A stretch of DNA of 64,000 nucleotides from Desulfamplus sp964425195. GTDB taxonomy: Bacteria > Desulfobacterota > Desulfobacteria > Desulfobacterales > Desulfobacteraceae. Where the stretch lies: NCBI GenBank assembly GCA_964425195.1, contig CAYRLG010000010.1:1-64000 (forward strand), given 5' to 3'. Under the pieces are notes generated by a model. The model was given only the letters and a program-made list of their open reading frames with translations. It searched no databases and was not told the DNA's origin. Position numbers and translations under genes: made by a program. Numbering within the stretch: position 1 is the first letter of the stretch; each line of letters opens with the position of its first letter. Shown here piece by piece: positions 16,545 to 24,805 of the stretch.

Positions 16545-18080
16545 ATGATACTTATAATTGATTTCGGCTCACAGTTCAACCAGCTCATTGCACGTAGGGT
16601 TAGAGAAAACGAAGTTTACTGTCAGATTGAGCCAGCAGGACTTTCTCTTGATAAAATAAAGTCCCTCAATCCTAATGGAATCATTCTTTCAGGAGGACCA
16701 GCAAGTATTTACGAAGAGAATAGTCCCACTATTGACACCGGTATTTTTAAACTTGGAATACCTATACTTGGCATCTGTTATGGTATGCACTTTATGATTC
16801 AGGCGTTAGGCGGTAAAATTGCACGCCCTAAGAAACGAGAGTATGGATTTGCAACTCTTGAAATAAAAGCTCAGAGTGCTATTTCCTTATTTAATGGAAT
16901 GGACTCCAAATTTCAATGCTGGATGAGTCATGGAGATTCTACAGAGATTTTACCTGACAATTTTGATATAACAGCATCTACTGAAAATACTGAAATTGCT
17001 GCAATTGCTGATCTGAAAAACCGTTTTTTTGGTCTTCAATTCCACCCTGAAGTGGAACACACTATTAATGGAACAGCAATGATAAGCAATTTTCTTTTTG
17101 ATGTATGTAACTGTAAAAAGAGCTGGAATATGGAATCTTTTGCAAATGGAGCTATTGCACAGATAAAAGAGGCAGTAGGTGATAAAAAGGTCATTATGGG
17201 GCTTTCTGGTGGCGTTGACTCCTCTGTTGCAGCCCTTTTAATTCACAAGGCAATTAGCAAAAATCTGTACTGCATTTTTGTTGATAATGGATTACTTAGA
17301 AAGAACGAAAAGGAGAGTCTAAGGAAAAGTTTTATAGCAAACCTTGATGTGAACATTATCTTTGTTGATGCACAAAAAAAATTTTTAGAGGCTCTTAAAG
17401 ATGTTACTGATCCTGAAAAAAAAAGAAAAGAGATAGGAAGAATATTTATTGAGGTGTTTGAAGAAGAGGCTCTAAAAATTGAAGGTGCTGAATTTTTAGG
17501 GCAGGGGACACTCTATCCTGATATTATTGAATCTAAATCCGCCTTTGGAGGACCTACCTCAATAATTAAGTCTCACCACAACGTGGGAGGACTACCTGAA
17601 AAGATGAATCTTAAACTAATTGAGCCTCTTCAACTACTCTTTAAAGATGAGGTAAGAAAACTTGGAATCGAACTTGGATTAAATGAAGATATGGTTTGGA
17701 GGCAACCATTTCCTGGACCTGGTCTTGCAATAAGAATTATGGGTGCAGTTTCAGAAAAACGTCTTGAGATTTTAAGGGAAGCAGATGCAATTTTACTTCA
17801 AGAGATAAGACAAGCTGGTCTTTACAGAGAACTTTGGCAGTCATTTGCTGTTCTTTTGCCTGTTAAAAGCGTAGGGGTAATGGGAGATAAGCGAACCTAC
17901 GATAGCTGTATTGCAATTAGGGCTGTAAACAGCAAAGATGCAATGACTGCGGATTGGGCTCGACTGCCACATGAGCTTCTTGCAAAAATCTCCAACAGGA
18001 TTATAAATGAGGTAGATGGTGTTAATCGTGTAGTTTTTGATATTACATCAAAACCTCCGGGAACTATTGAGTGGGAGTAG
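16545..18080 (+). CDS. guaA: GMP synthase (glutamine-hydrolysing)
   Basis: 511-aa two-domain enzyme converting XMP, glutamine and ATP to GMP. The N-terminal class I glutamine amidotransferase domain has the nucleophile in GICYGMH (C78) and the catalytic His-Glu in FHPEVEHT. The central ATP-pyrophosphatase domain has the PP-loop GLSGGVDSS (about 219-227), and the C-terminal dimerisation domain ends with the invariant SKPPGTIEWE. The start at 16545 follows CAGGAGAG. It heads a long plus-strand run and is followed after 10 bp by the coiled-coil gene. Confidence 0.97.
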   Translation: MILIIDFGSQFNQLIARRVRENEVYCQIEPAGLSLDKIKSLNPNGIILSGGPASIYEENSPTIDTGIFKLGIPILGICYGMHFMIQALGGKIARPKKREYGFATLEIKAQSAISLFNGMDSKFQCWMSHGDSTEILPDNFDITASTENTEIAAIADLKNRFFGLQFHPEVEHTINGTAMISNFLFDVCNCKKSWNMESFANGAIAQIKEAVGDKKVIMGLSGGVDSSVAALLIHKAISKNLYCIFVDNGLLRKNEKESLRKSFIANLDVNIIFVDAQKKFLEALKDVTDPEKKRKEIGRIFIEVFEEEALKIEGAEFLGQGTLYPDIIESKSAFGGPTSIIKSHHNVGGLPEKMNLKLIEPLQLLFKDEVRKLGIELGLNEDMVWRQPFPGPGLAIRIMGAVSEKRLEILREADAILLQEIRQAGLYRELWQSFAVLLPVKSVGVMGDKRTYDSCIAIRAVNSKDAMTADWARLPHELLAKISNRIINEVDGVNRVVFDITSKPPGTIEWE

Positions 18081-18090
18081 TTCTTAAAAA

Positions 18091-19323
18091 ATGGAAACAG
18101 GCATTGAAAAACATCTAAATGGCAACAGAAGTCTTAGAGATGAAATTGCCATGCCAGACATTGATGATGCCAATGATATTTCGGCAGCTCTTTACAAAGA
18201 GGCTATTAATAGCAAAAATATCGAAAAACTTGGCAGCAAAATGGCTGTTTTCTCAATAGCTATCCCATTGATGTTAGTTGCTATCATGGTTTATGGCTAT
18301 CTTGATATTAAAGATAGAGTTATGACTATCCAAAACTCAGGTCAGACTCAAGTAGATGTTTTAGTAATGGAGTTTGAATCAAAAATTAATGCCATTGACG
18401 TTGAGATTGCAAAGATAAAGTTGGCTCTTGAAAAAGATATTCCTGAGCTAAAACAGCAGACAATAGCAATTCAAGACGAGCTAACCCTTATTGCGGAAAC
18501 TAAGTCTAACAAAGAGGAGACACAAAAAACTCTTGAGTTACTAAAAACTAATGTTGACAAGGTGTTAGATCAATATCAAGGAGCTTTACATATCCTTGAC
18601 AGAACAAACCAGGAGACGCTTGATATTGTAAACGAAAAAGCTAAAGAGATTGAAGCTACAGTTAAGGCAGATGTGGAGTCTGTCAAAATTATGCAAGCTG
18701 ATATCGATTCCAAGATTTCCTCTATTAAAAATATTGAATCTGATATTGATACTAAGATTGATGCTAAAGTAGTTTCTGTGGTAGATAAAATAGGTGATAG
18801 AGCAGTTGACAAAAAGGTACAAACGGCTATTAATGAAAAACTTGCAGCCCATAAAGCAACAGTTGAAAAAAAGGTGGCTGATATTGATTTGGCTGTAGAG
18901 TCAAAACTTGCAACGCTTCAAGAGGTTACACAGATTGTAGCTGAGAGTAAAACTTCCATTACAAAACTTCAAACAAACATAGACTCACTTAGTGATAGTG
19001 TTGGTATAATCGATAAAGAGTTGAAAGATTATCAAGCAAAGACTGATAGTAATAAAAGTGAGTTGGGAGATAAGCAAAAGTTTGATACTGATAAAAAGTA
19101 TATTGATTCTCAGATAGCAACTTTAAAGAAAAACCTTAACGGTCGAATCGATCAGCTTGATCTCAATTTATCCAAAAAACTATTACAATATTCTGTTAAG
19201 TTGGAGACTCTAATTCAAAGTCAAGGTAAAAACTCTGACTCCAAAAAAAAAACTGAGCGGACTCAATTTTTATTAAATAAGCCTGAGCGTGGAAAAATTT
19301 CAGAAACAGATTTAATCCAGTAA
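18091..19323 (+). CDS. Membrane-anchored coiled-coil protein of unknown function
   Basis: 410-aa protein that I cannot assign to a named family. A short N-terminal polar region is followed by one transmembrane helix (about residues 52-71, VFSIAIPLMLVAIMVYGYL). The remaining roughly 330 residues are Lys/Glu/Asp/Ile-rich heptads, predicted as long coiled coil. The topology would place a rod on one side of the inner membrane. It starts 10 bp after guaA, with the nearest SD-like GGAG overlapping guaA's end, so it is probably co-transcribed. A structural or scaffolding role is the only reasonable suggestion. Confidence 0.75.
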   Translation: METGIEKHLNGNRSLRDEIAMPDIDDANDISAALYKEAINSKNIEKLGSKMAVFSIAIPLMLVAIMVYGYLDIKDRVMTIQNSGQTQVDVLVMEFESKINAIDVEIAKIKLALEKDIPELKQQTIAIQDELTLIAETKSNKEETQKTLELLKTNVDKVLDQYQGALHILDRTNQETLDIVNEKAKEIEATVKADVESVKIMQADIDSKISSIKNIESDIDTKIDAKVVSVVDKIGDRAVDKKVQTAINEKLAAHKATVEKKVADIDLAVESKLATLQEVTQIVAESKTSITKLQTNIDSLSDSVGIIDKELKDYQAKTDSNKSELGDKQKFDTDKKYIDSQIATLKKNLNGRIDQLDLNLSKKLLQYSVKLETLIQSQGKNSDSKKKTERTQFLLNKPERGKISETDLIQ

Positions 19324-19380
19324 CCAAAGATTATCCAGAAACCTAAGTAGTTAAAAGATTAGTCAATAAAAGGAATCTTC

Positions 19381-19581
19381 ATGTCAAAACAATATCCAGA
19401 GTGTCCTTTATATAACCATGTAACCTGCAAAGATTTACATAACCCTAAAGTTTGTGCACTTGTACGAGAAGATAAACTCTGCTTTAAAAAAAAGCAGAAA
19501 AATAAGCCCCATGAAAATGGTCAAGAAATCGACCAAGAAGAGCAAAAAGACCAAAATAATGAGACCTTACGAAGAGATTGA
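19381..19581 (+). CDS. Small cysteine-rich protein (possible zinc-binding)
   Basis: 66-aa protein with four evenly spaced cysteines (C8, C16, C25, C34) and histidines at 13 and 20. The segment CPLYNHVTCKDLHNPKVCAL looks like a small metal-binding knuckle. The C-terminal half is charged, low-complexity Lys/Gln/Glu sequence. A good AAGGAATC site precedes the ATG. Its 3' end overlaps the start of the next gene by 23 bp, suggesting translational coupling. The family is not recognised and the function is unknown. Confidence 0.65.
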   Translation: MSKQYPECPLYNHVTCKDLHNPKVCALVREDKLCFKKKQKNKPHENGQEIDQEEQKDQNNETLRRD

Positions 19582-20509
19582 TTTTAATAAAATTCATACC
19601 TATTGTGCCTGCCAAAGAAGTTCAAAAGTTCTGACAACTCTTGAAGCTAAACCTCCCTTTAAAGGGATGAGCATCTCAGACTTTCTGAATAATAGCCTCC
19701 CCTCTCTTCTTAAAGCCAATGATCTTAAAAAGATTGCACATGCAATTGTAAAAGCAAGAGAAATGAGTAAACCCGTTATTTTTATGTTAGGCGGACATCT
19801 GATAAAGAGTGGCTGCTCTCCAATTCTTATAGACCTTGCAAAAAGAGGCTTTATAACACACTTCGCCTCAAATGGTTCTGCTGCAATTCACGATACAGAA
19901 CTTGCTCGCATAGGTCATACATCAGAGGATGTAGCCTCGCAGCTTACAGACGGCTCATTTGGAATGGCATCTGACACTGCTGCATTGGTAAACAGTGCTG
20001 CAAAAAGGGCAAGTGAGTTTAAGCAGGGATTTGGACAGACAGTTGGGGCTATGTTATTTGAGGAAAGAGCGCCATTTAACAGTCGTGCTCTTTTGGTAAA
20101 TGCCTTTTTGCTTGAGATTCCATATACACTTCATATTGCAATTGGGACAGATATTGTCCATCAACATCCAGATGCTGATGGAGCAGCAATTGGCGATGCC
20201 TCTTTACGCGATTTTCGTATATTTGCAGCTTCAGTGTCAAAGTTGGGTCATGGTGGCGTTATTATTAATATAGGTAGTGCTGTTGTTATGCCTGAAGTAT
20301 TTTTAAAGGCTCTTTCAGTTACTCGTAATGTTGGTTACGATGTAACGCACTTTACTACAGCCAACTTTGATATGATTCAGCACTATAGACCAACAGTAAA
20401 TGTGGTAAACCGTCCTATAATCCAAGGAGGAGAGGGATTTTCTATTACAGGACACCATGAAATTATGATTCCTCTGCTTGCTGCTGCTGTTTATGATATA
20501 GCTAATTGA
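19559..20509 (+). CDS. Deoxyhypusine-synthase-like protein lacking the catalytic lysine
   Basis: About 316 aa from the ATG at 19559 (MRPYEEIDF). A longer in-frame start at 19454 would give a Lys-rich extension that overlaps the upstream gene almost completely, so I reject it. The body matches the deoxyhypusine synthase fold: GGHLIKSGCSPILIDLAKRG, ASNGSAAIHDTELARIGHT and LTDGSFGMASDT mirror the NAD/spermidine-site blocks of that family. In true deoxyhypusine synthases a Lys near the C-terminus (in a W-G-K-I context) forms the enzyme-substrate imine. Here the aligned segment reads NRPIIQGGEGFSITGHHE, and the last roughly 60 residues contain no Lys. Deoxyhypusine synthesis is therefore unlikely; another NAD-dependent chemistry is possible. 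Confidence 0.82.
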   Translation: MRPYEEIDFNKIHTYCACQRSSKVLTTLEAKPPFKGMSISDFLNNSLPSLLKANDLKKIAHAIVKAREMSKPVIFMLGGHLIKSGCSPILIDLAKRGFITHFASNGSAAIHDTELARIGHTSEDVASQLTDGSFGMASDTAALVNSAAKRASEFKQGFGQTVGAMLFEERAPFNSRALLVNAFLLEIPYTLHIAIGTDIVHQHPDADGAAIGDASLRDFRIFAASVSKLGHGGVIINIGSAVVMPEVFLKALSVTRNVGYDVTHFTTANFDMIQHYRPTVNVVNRPIIQGGEGFSITGHHEIMIPLLAAAVYDIAN

Positions 20510-20522
20510 TATCTTTATTATT

Positions 20523-22589
20523 ATGAAAGCTGACTCAAAATTAGTAGTAAGACCTCTGCGCTCCTCACTACAGCAAGTTGGCATTGAGGGGGTATTGATG
20601 ACCTTATCTCCTCTGCCGATAATGCTACTCTCTCTTAACACTACAGTAGATCGATTCTCCCTATTAGATTTTAATATCTCTACTATTATAGCTCTCTTAG
20701 CTTCTATATCTCTTCTTTCGGGTGGATTTTTAATTTTACGTCATACATTAACAGGAAAATTCTTTACAGCAGTTTCATTGGTATCCACATTTTTTATTTC
20801 CACTCCACACCTTTTGATAGACCCTTTTTCAGCATTGTTTGGACTCGTTATATTGATAGGAGTAGCTTTTTATCTATTTGATTTTAAAGCTACCAATGAG
20901 CATAGAGAATATATTATTAGCACATCACAATCCCGTTCGATACAAAGGGTATATTGCGGGATAATTACCATACCATTAATATTGTTATGCCGTATCAGCA
21001 TTGAGCCTTACTCGATAAATACAAATATTATAATGGACGGTGCCTTAACCTTATCTGCCATAATTGTGCAACTAATTTTTCTTCACTCCGCCTCTCATCA
21101 GAAAAAAAGATATCTTTGTGCTATTTGGACTATTTTAAGTCTGCTAAGTATTGTGGTTCTTATAATAAATTTTGTTAAAGTCTATAATATAATTTCTACT
21201 GTGATTATCTCAAATTTAATTATACTTATTGCGATTCCACCATCAAAAATTGTTACTGAAAATTATGAGCAGTGGTGGGAGATGTTTTTAAATCACCCTG
21301 CACGCTTAATGTTGACTACATTTATGGGGCTTTGCATTACTGGCACAATTTTGCTAAGTTTGCCCATTGCTTCTGAAAAAAATGTTATTGGAGTTATAGA
21401 TGCTGCATTTACCTCTGTAAGTGCCGTATGTGTTACAGGATTAATTGTTCTTGACACACCAAACGATTTCACTATTTTCGGACAACTTTTTATTTTGATT
21501 CTTATTCAACTTGGTGGGTTAGGTATAATGAGTATAACCACTGTTGGAATGCACGCAATGGGCAGGCGTCTGACTCTTCGTCAAGAGAGGCTAATGACCA
21601 CAATCACTGATACTTATCATAAAGACTTGATTCAATCTCTTATCTCTATTCTAAAATTTACATTTTTAATTGAGGTCACTGGTGCCACTATACTTAGCCT
21701 GCTATTCTATAATGCAGGAGATAATACAGTTCAAGCATTGTGGAGAGGCTGCTTTACAGCAATCTCGGCATTTTGTAATGCTGGTTTTGCTCTTCAAAGT
21801 GATAATTTAGTCTCATACCAGAATCACCCATTGATTCTTCATACTGTCGCTTCTCTTATAATATTGGGGGGAATTGCGCCTGCTACAACTGTTCTTATTC
21901 CAGACTGGATAATGGGAAAATCGATAAATGTGGCAGCATATATTGCTCTTGTTACTACAGCTATACTACTGATATCAGGCATGCTCTTATTTCTTCTGTT
22001 TGATTGGAATGGAGTACTTGCGGAGCTCTCATTTACCAATAAATTCCATAATGCCTGGTTTCAATCAGCTACTCTTAGAACAGCAGGGTTTAACTCAGTT
22101 GATATCGCAAGTGTTACAGACCCTACATTTATAATAATGCTCTTTCTTATGTTTATTGGTGGTAGCCCCGGAGGAACTGCAGGAGGTATTAAAACCACAA
22201 CTATAGGGATAATTGCTCTAACATTTTGGTCAAACATCACAAATCACAAAAGTGTTGTTGTTATGAGTCGTAGGATTCAGTCCAGAGTCATATATAGGGC
22301 AATTACAATAACTGTGTCAGGGGCACTGATATGGTTTGTAATTGTGTTGATGCTTGAAGTTACACAGCAGATATCTCTAAGAGATATTATTTTTGAGGTG
22401 ACATCTGCACTTGGTACTGTAGGACTCTCTACTGGTGCAACGATGAAACTTGATGAAATAGGAAAAATTATGATTATGATTACAATGTTTGCTGGTCGTA
22501 TAGGTCCCATAACGCTATTTATGCTTCTAAGTGAGGAGCGTTCTGACAACTCTTCCCGTTATCAGAATGCTAAAATTTCATTAACATAA
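20523..22589 (+). CDS. TrkH/KtrB-type potassium uptake membrane subunit
   Basis: 688-aa K+ translocating subunit. The C-terminal 430 residues show the four-repeat TrkH/KtrB core with selectivity-filter loops TSVSAVCVTGLI, TAISAFCNAGFAL, SATLRTAGFNSVD and SALGTVGLSTG. An extra N-terminal region of about 250 residues has several membrane helices, which is longer than plain KtrB. It starts 13 bp after the preceding gene. The matching cytoplasmic regulator is probably the TrkA/KtrA protein at 27064-27723 in the same gene run. Confidence 0.93.
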   Translation: MKADSKLVVRPLRSSLQQVGIEGVLMTLSPLPIMLLSLNTTVDRFSLLDFNISTIIALLASISLLSGGFLILRHTLTGKFFTAVSLVSTFFISTPHLLIDPFSALFGLVILIGVAFYLFDFKATNEHREYIISTSQSRSIQRVYCGIITIPLILLCRISIEPYSINTNIIMDGALTLSAIIVQLIFLHSASHQKKRYLCAIWTILSLLSIVVLIINFVKVYNIISTVIISNLIILIAIPPSKIVTENYEQWWEMFLNHPARLMLTTFMGLCITGTILLSLPIASEKNVIGVIDAAFTSVSAVCVTGLIVLDTPNDFTIFGQLFILILIQLGGLGIMSITTVGMHAMGRRLTLRQERLMTTITDTYHKDLIQSLISILKFTFLIEVTGATILSLLFYNAGDNTVQALWRGCFTAISAFCNAGFALQSDNLVSYQNHPLILHTVASLIILGGIAPATTVLIPDWIMGKSINVAAYIALVTTAILLISGMLLFLLFDWNGVLAELSFTNKFHNAWFQSATLRTAGFNSVDIASVTDPTFIIMLFLMFIGGSPGGTAGGIKTTTIGIIALTFWSNITNHKSVVVMSRRIQSRVIYRAITITVSGALIWFVIVLMLEVTQQISLRDIIFEVTSALGTVGLSTGATMKLDEIGKIMIMITMFAGRIGPITLFMLLSEERSDNSSRYQNAKISLT

Positions 22590-22600
22590 AGGAAAAATTT

Positions 22601-23227
22601 ATGAGAACACTACCTCAATTATTTGAGAACAATCAACAGTGGGTATCTAAAATAATTCGATCAGACCCGGCATTCTTCCAAAAGCTTTCTCAACAGCAAT
22701 CACCCAAATTCCTCTGGATTGGATGCTCAGACAGCCGTGTTCCGGCTAACGAAATAGTGGGTCTTCTTCCAGGAGAGATGTTTGTCCATAGAAATGTTGC
22801 AAATATAGTAATACACTCAGATATGAACTGTCTTTCTGTAATTCAATATGCCATAGAGGTGTTGAAAATCCAACATATCATTGTTTGTGGACATTATGGC
22901 TGCGGAGGCGTTAAGGCTGCAATCGAAAACCGCTCTCATGGACTTATAGACAACTGGCTTGGTCACATACGAGATATATACAGAATTAGACAAAAAGAGT
23001 TGATGCAGATAGTTGATGATAAAGAGAAAGTGGATCGTCTATGCGAACTAAATGTTATGGAACAGGTGAAAAATGTTGGTAATACAACATTTGTGAGGGA
23101 TGCATGGGCAAAAGGAGAATCAATAGTTATTCATGGCTGGATTTATGCGATATCAAATGGACTTTTGAAAGATTTGAATTTTTCAATCTCCTCTGCCAAA
23201 GAATTGAATGAGTTGGAAGAAAAATAG
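22601..23227 (+). CDS. Beta-class carbonic anhydrase
   Basis: 208-aa zinc enzyme interconverting CO2 and bicarbonate. The zinc ligands are visible as CSDSR (C42, with the catalytic dyad D44/R46) and HYGCGG (H98, C101). Length and motifs are typical of the plant-type/Can subfamily. It lies 11 bp behind trkH and 88 bp ahead of the pyruvate carboxylase genes, which consume bicarbonate. Confidence 0.96.
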   Translation: MRTLPQLFENNQQWVSKIIRSDPAFFQKLSQQQSPKFLWIGCSDSRVPANEIVGLLPGEMFVHRNVANIVIHSDMNCLSVIQYAIEVLKIQHIIVCGHYGCGGVKAAIENRSHGLIDNWLGHIRDIYRIRQKELMQIVDDKEKVDRLCELNVMEQVKNVGNTTFVRDAWAKGESIVIHGWIYAISNGLLKDLNFSISSAKELNELEEK

Positions 23228-23315
23228 AGTTCTTGCAAAATTTGAATTACCCCATAAATTTGAGAAAATTACCCAGAGAAATTTTAAATTAAATAATTAG
23301 CAGGGATAATAAACA

Positions 23316-24770
23316 ATGAATCAGATAAAAAAATTTGAGAAAATTCTTATTGCCAATAGAGGTGAGATAGCTATAAGAATCTGCCGGGCTGTTATAGAAG
23401 AGGGAATAAAAGCTGTAGCCATATATGAAACCCCTGATAATGAATCACGGCATATTTATATTGCTAATGAAGCAGTGTGGATTGGACATGGTCCTCGTAA
23501 AGATTATTTAGATATTGACCGTGTTATATGGGCTGCTAAAAAAAGTGGCTGTCAAGCAATTCACCCGGGATATGGTTTTCTTGCTGAAAATCCTGATTTG
23601 CCTCGTGCATGTGAAAAAGAGGGGTTAATTTTCATAGGTCCTCCTGTTCAAGTGGTTCAAGATTTAGGAGATAAAACAATTGCAAGAAGACTTGCACAGG
23701 AGGCTGGAATCAAAATCATACCGGGCAGCAGCATTTTACCTGAAGGAGAGAATAAAGTTTCATCCGCTCTTAGCTTTTCTAAGCAATACGGTTATCCTGT
23801 AATGTTAAAAGCAGTCGCAGGTGGAGGCGGAAGGGGAATAAGACGCGTTAACAATGAGGCTGAACTTTTAGAGCAGCTTCCGTTAGCTGAAAAAGAGGCA
23901 GTATCATCTTTTGGTGATGGGCGTCTTTACCTCGAAAAGGGATTGATACGTCCCAGACACGTTGAAGTTCAGATTTTAGCAGATAATTACGGCAATGTTG
24001 TCCATTTAGGTGCAAGAAACTGCTCTATTCAGAGGCGTCATCAAAAACTTGTTGAGATTGCACCGGGTATGTTACGATCTGATCTTGAAAATGAAATATG
24101 TGAAGCAGCAGTCAAATTTGCCCGTTATGCAGGATATATAAATGCAGGAACTGTAGAGTTTTTGTTAGATCATGATGACCAATTCTACTTTCTTGAGATA
24201 AATACACGCCTTCAAGTTGAACATACAGTTACAGAGGTGATAACAGGTATTGATATTGTACGCCGTCAAATAAGAATAACAAGAGGGCTACCGCTTGACA
24301 TATCTCAAAAAGATGTATTTTGCAGAGGTTTTGCAATTGAAGTTAGAATTAATGCAGAAGACCCAAAGCAAAATTTTGCTCCTGAAAGTGATAAAGTTGT
24401 ATCTGTATATCAATCACCGGGAGGACCTGGTATCAGATTAGATGGAATGGTATATCAGGGTTATAAAATTTCATCTTGCTATGACTCTCTGTTAGTTAAG
24501 TTGACTGTTTATGGATTTACTTGGACTGATGCTACAAGCCGTCTTGAAAGAGCTTTAAAAAATTTTATTATAGTAGGTCCTAAAACAACTATCCCGTTTT
24601 ATATCAAAATTGTTCAGGATAAAGAGTTTTTATTAGGTCAATTTGACACTGAATATATTGATAGACATCCTGAGCTTTTTGATTATCGATCTATGGAGAG
24701 AGAAGAGGCAAAAATAGCCAAACTTTTAGGACATATTAATCATAAAAAGTATAATCCTTTTGCCCTATAA
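23316..24770 (+). CDS. pycA: Pyruvate carboxylase subunit A (biotin carboxylase)
   Basis: 484-aa ATP-grasp biotin carboxylase. It starts FEKILIANRGEIAIRICRA and carries HPGYGFLAENP, the glycine-rich ATP loop KAVAGGGGRGIRR and the catalytic FLEINTRLQVEHTVTE block. It carboxylates the biotin of the partner subunit. It could equally be called AccC by sequence, but the directly following gene is the carboxyltransferase/biotin-carrier subunit of pyruvate carboxylase, not the acetyl-CoA carboxylase carrier. Two-subunit pyruvate carboxylases supply oxaloacetate for anaplerosis. Confidence 0.92.
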   Translation: MNQIKKFEKILIANRGEIAIRICRAVIEEGIKAVAIYETPDNESRHIYIANEAVWIGHGPRKDYLDIDRVIWAAKKSGCQAIHPGYGFLAENPDLPRACEKEGLIFIGPPVQVVQDLGDKTIARRLAQEAGIKIIPGSSILPEGENKVSSALSFSKQYGYPVMLKAVAGGGGRGIRRVNNEAELLEQLPLAEKEAVSSFGDGRLYLEKGLIRPRHVEVQILADNYGNVVHLGARNCSIQRRHQKLVEIAPGMLRSDLENEICEAAVKFARYAGYINAGTVEFLLDHDDQFYFLEINTRLQVEHTVTEVITGIDIVRRQIRITRGLPLDISQKDVFCRGFAIEVRINAEDPKQNFAPESDKVVSVYQSPGGPGIRLDGMVYQGYKISSCYDSLLVKLTVYGFTWTDATSRLERALKNFIIVGPKTTIPFYIKIVQDKEFLLGQFDTEYIDRHPELFDYRSMEREEAKIAKLLGHINHKKYNPFAL

Positions 24771-24805
24771 TTTAGAAATATAATTTTTTAAGGAAAAAAG
24801 ATAAA

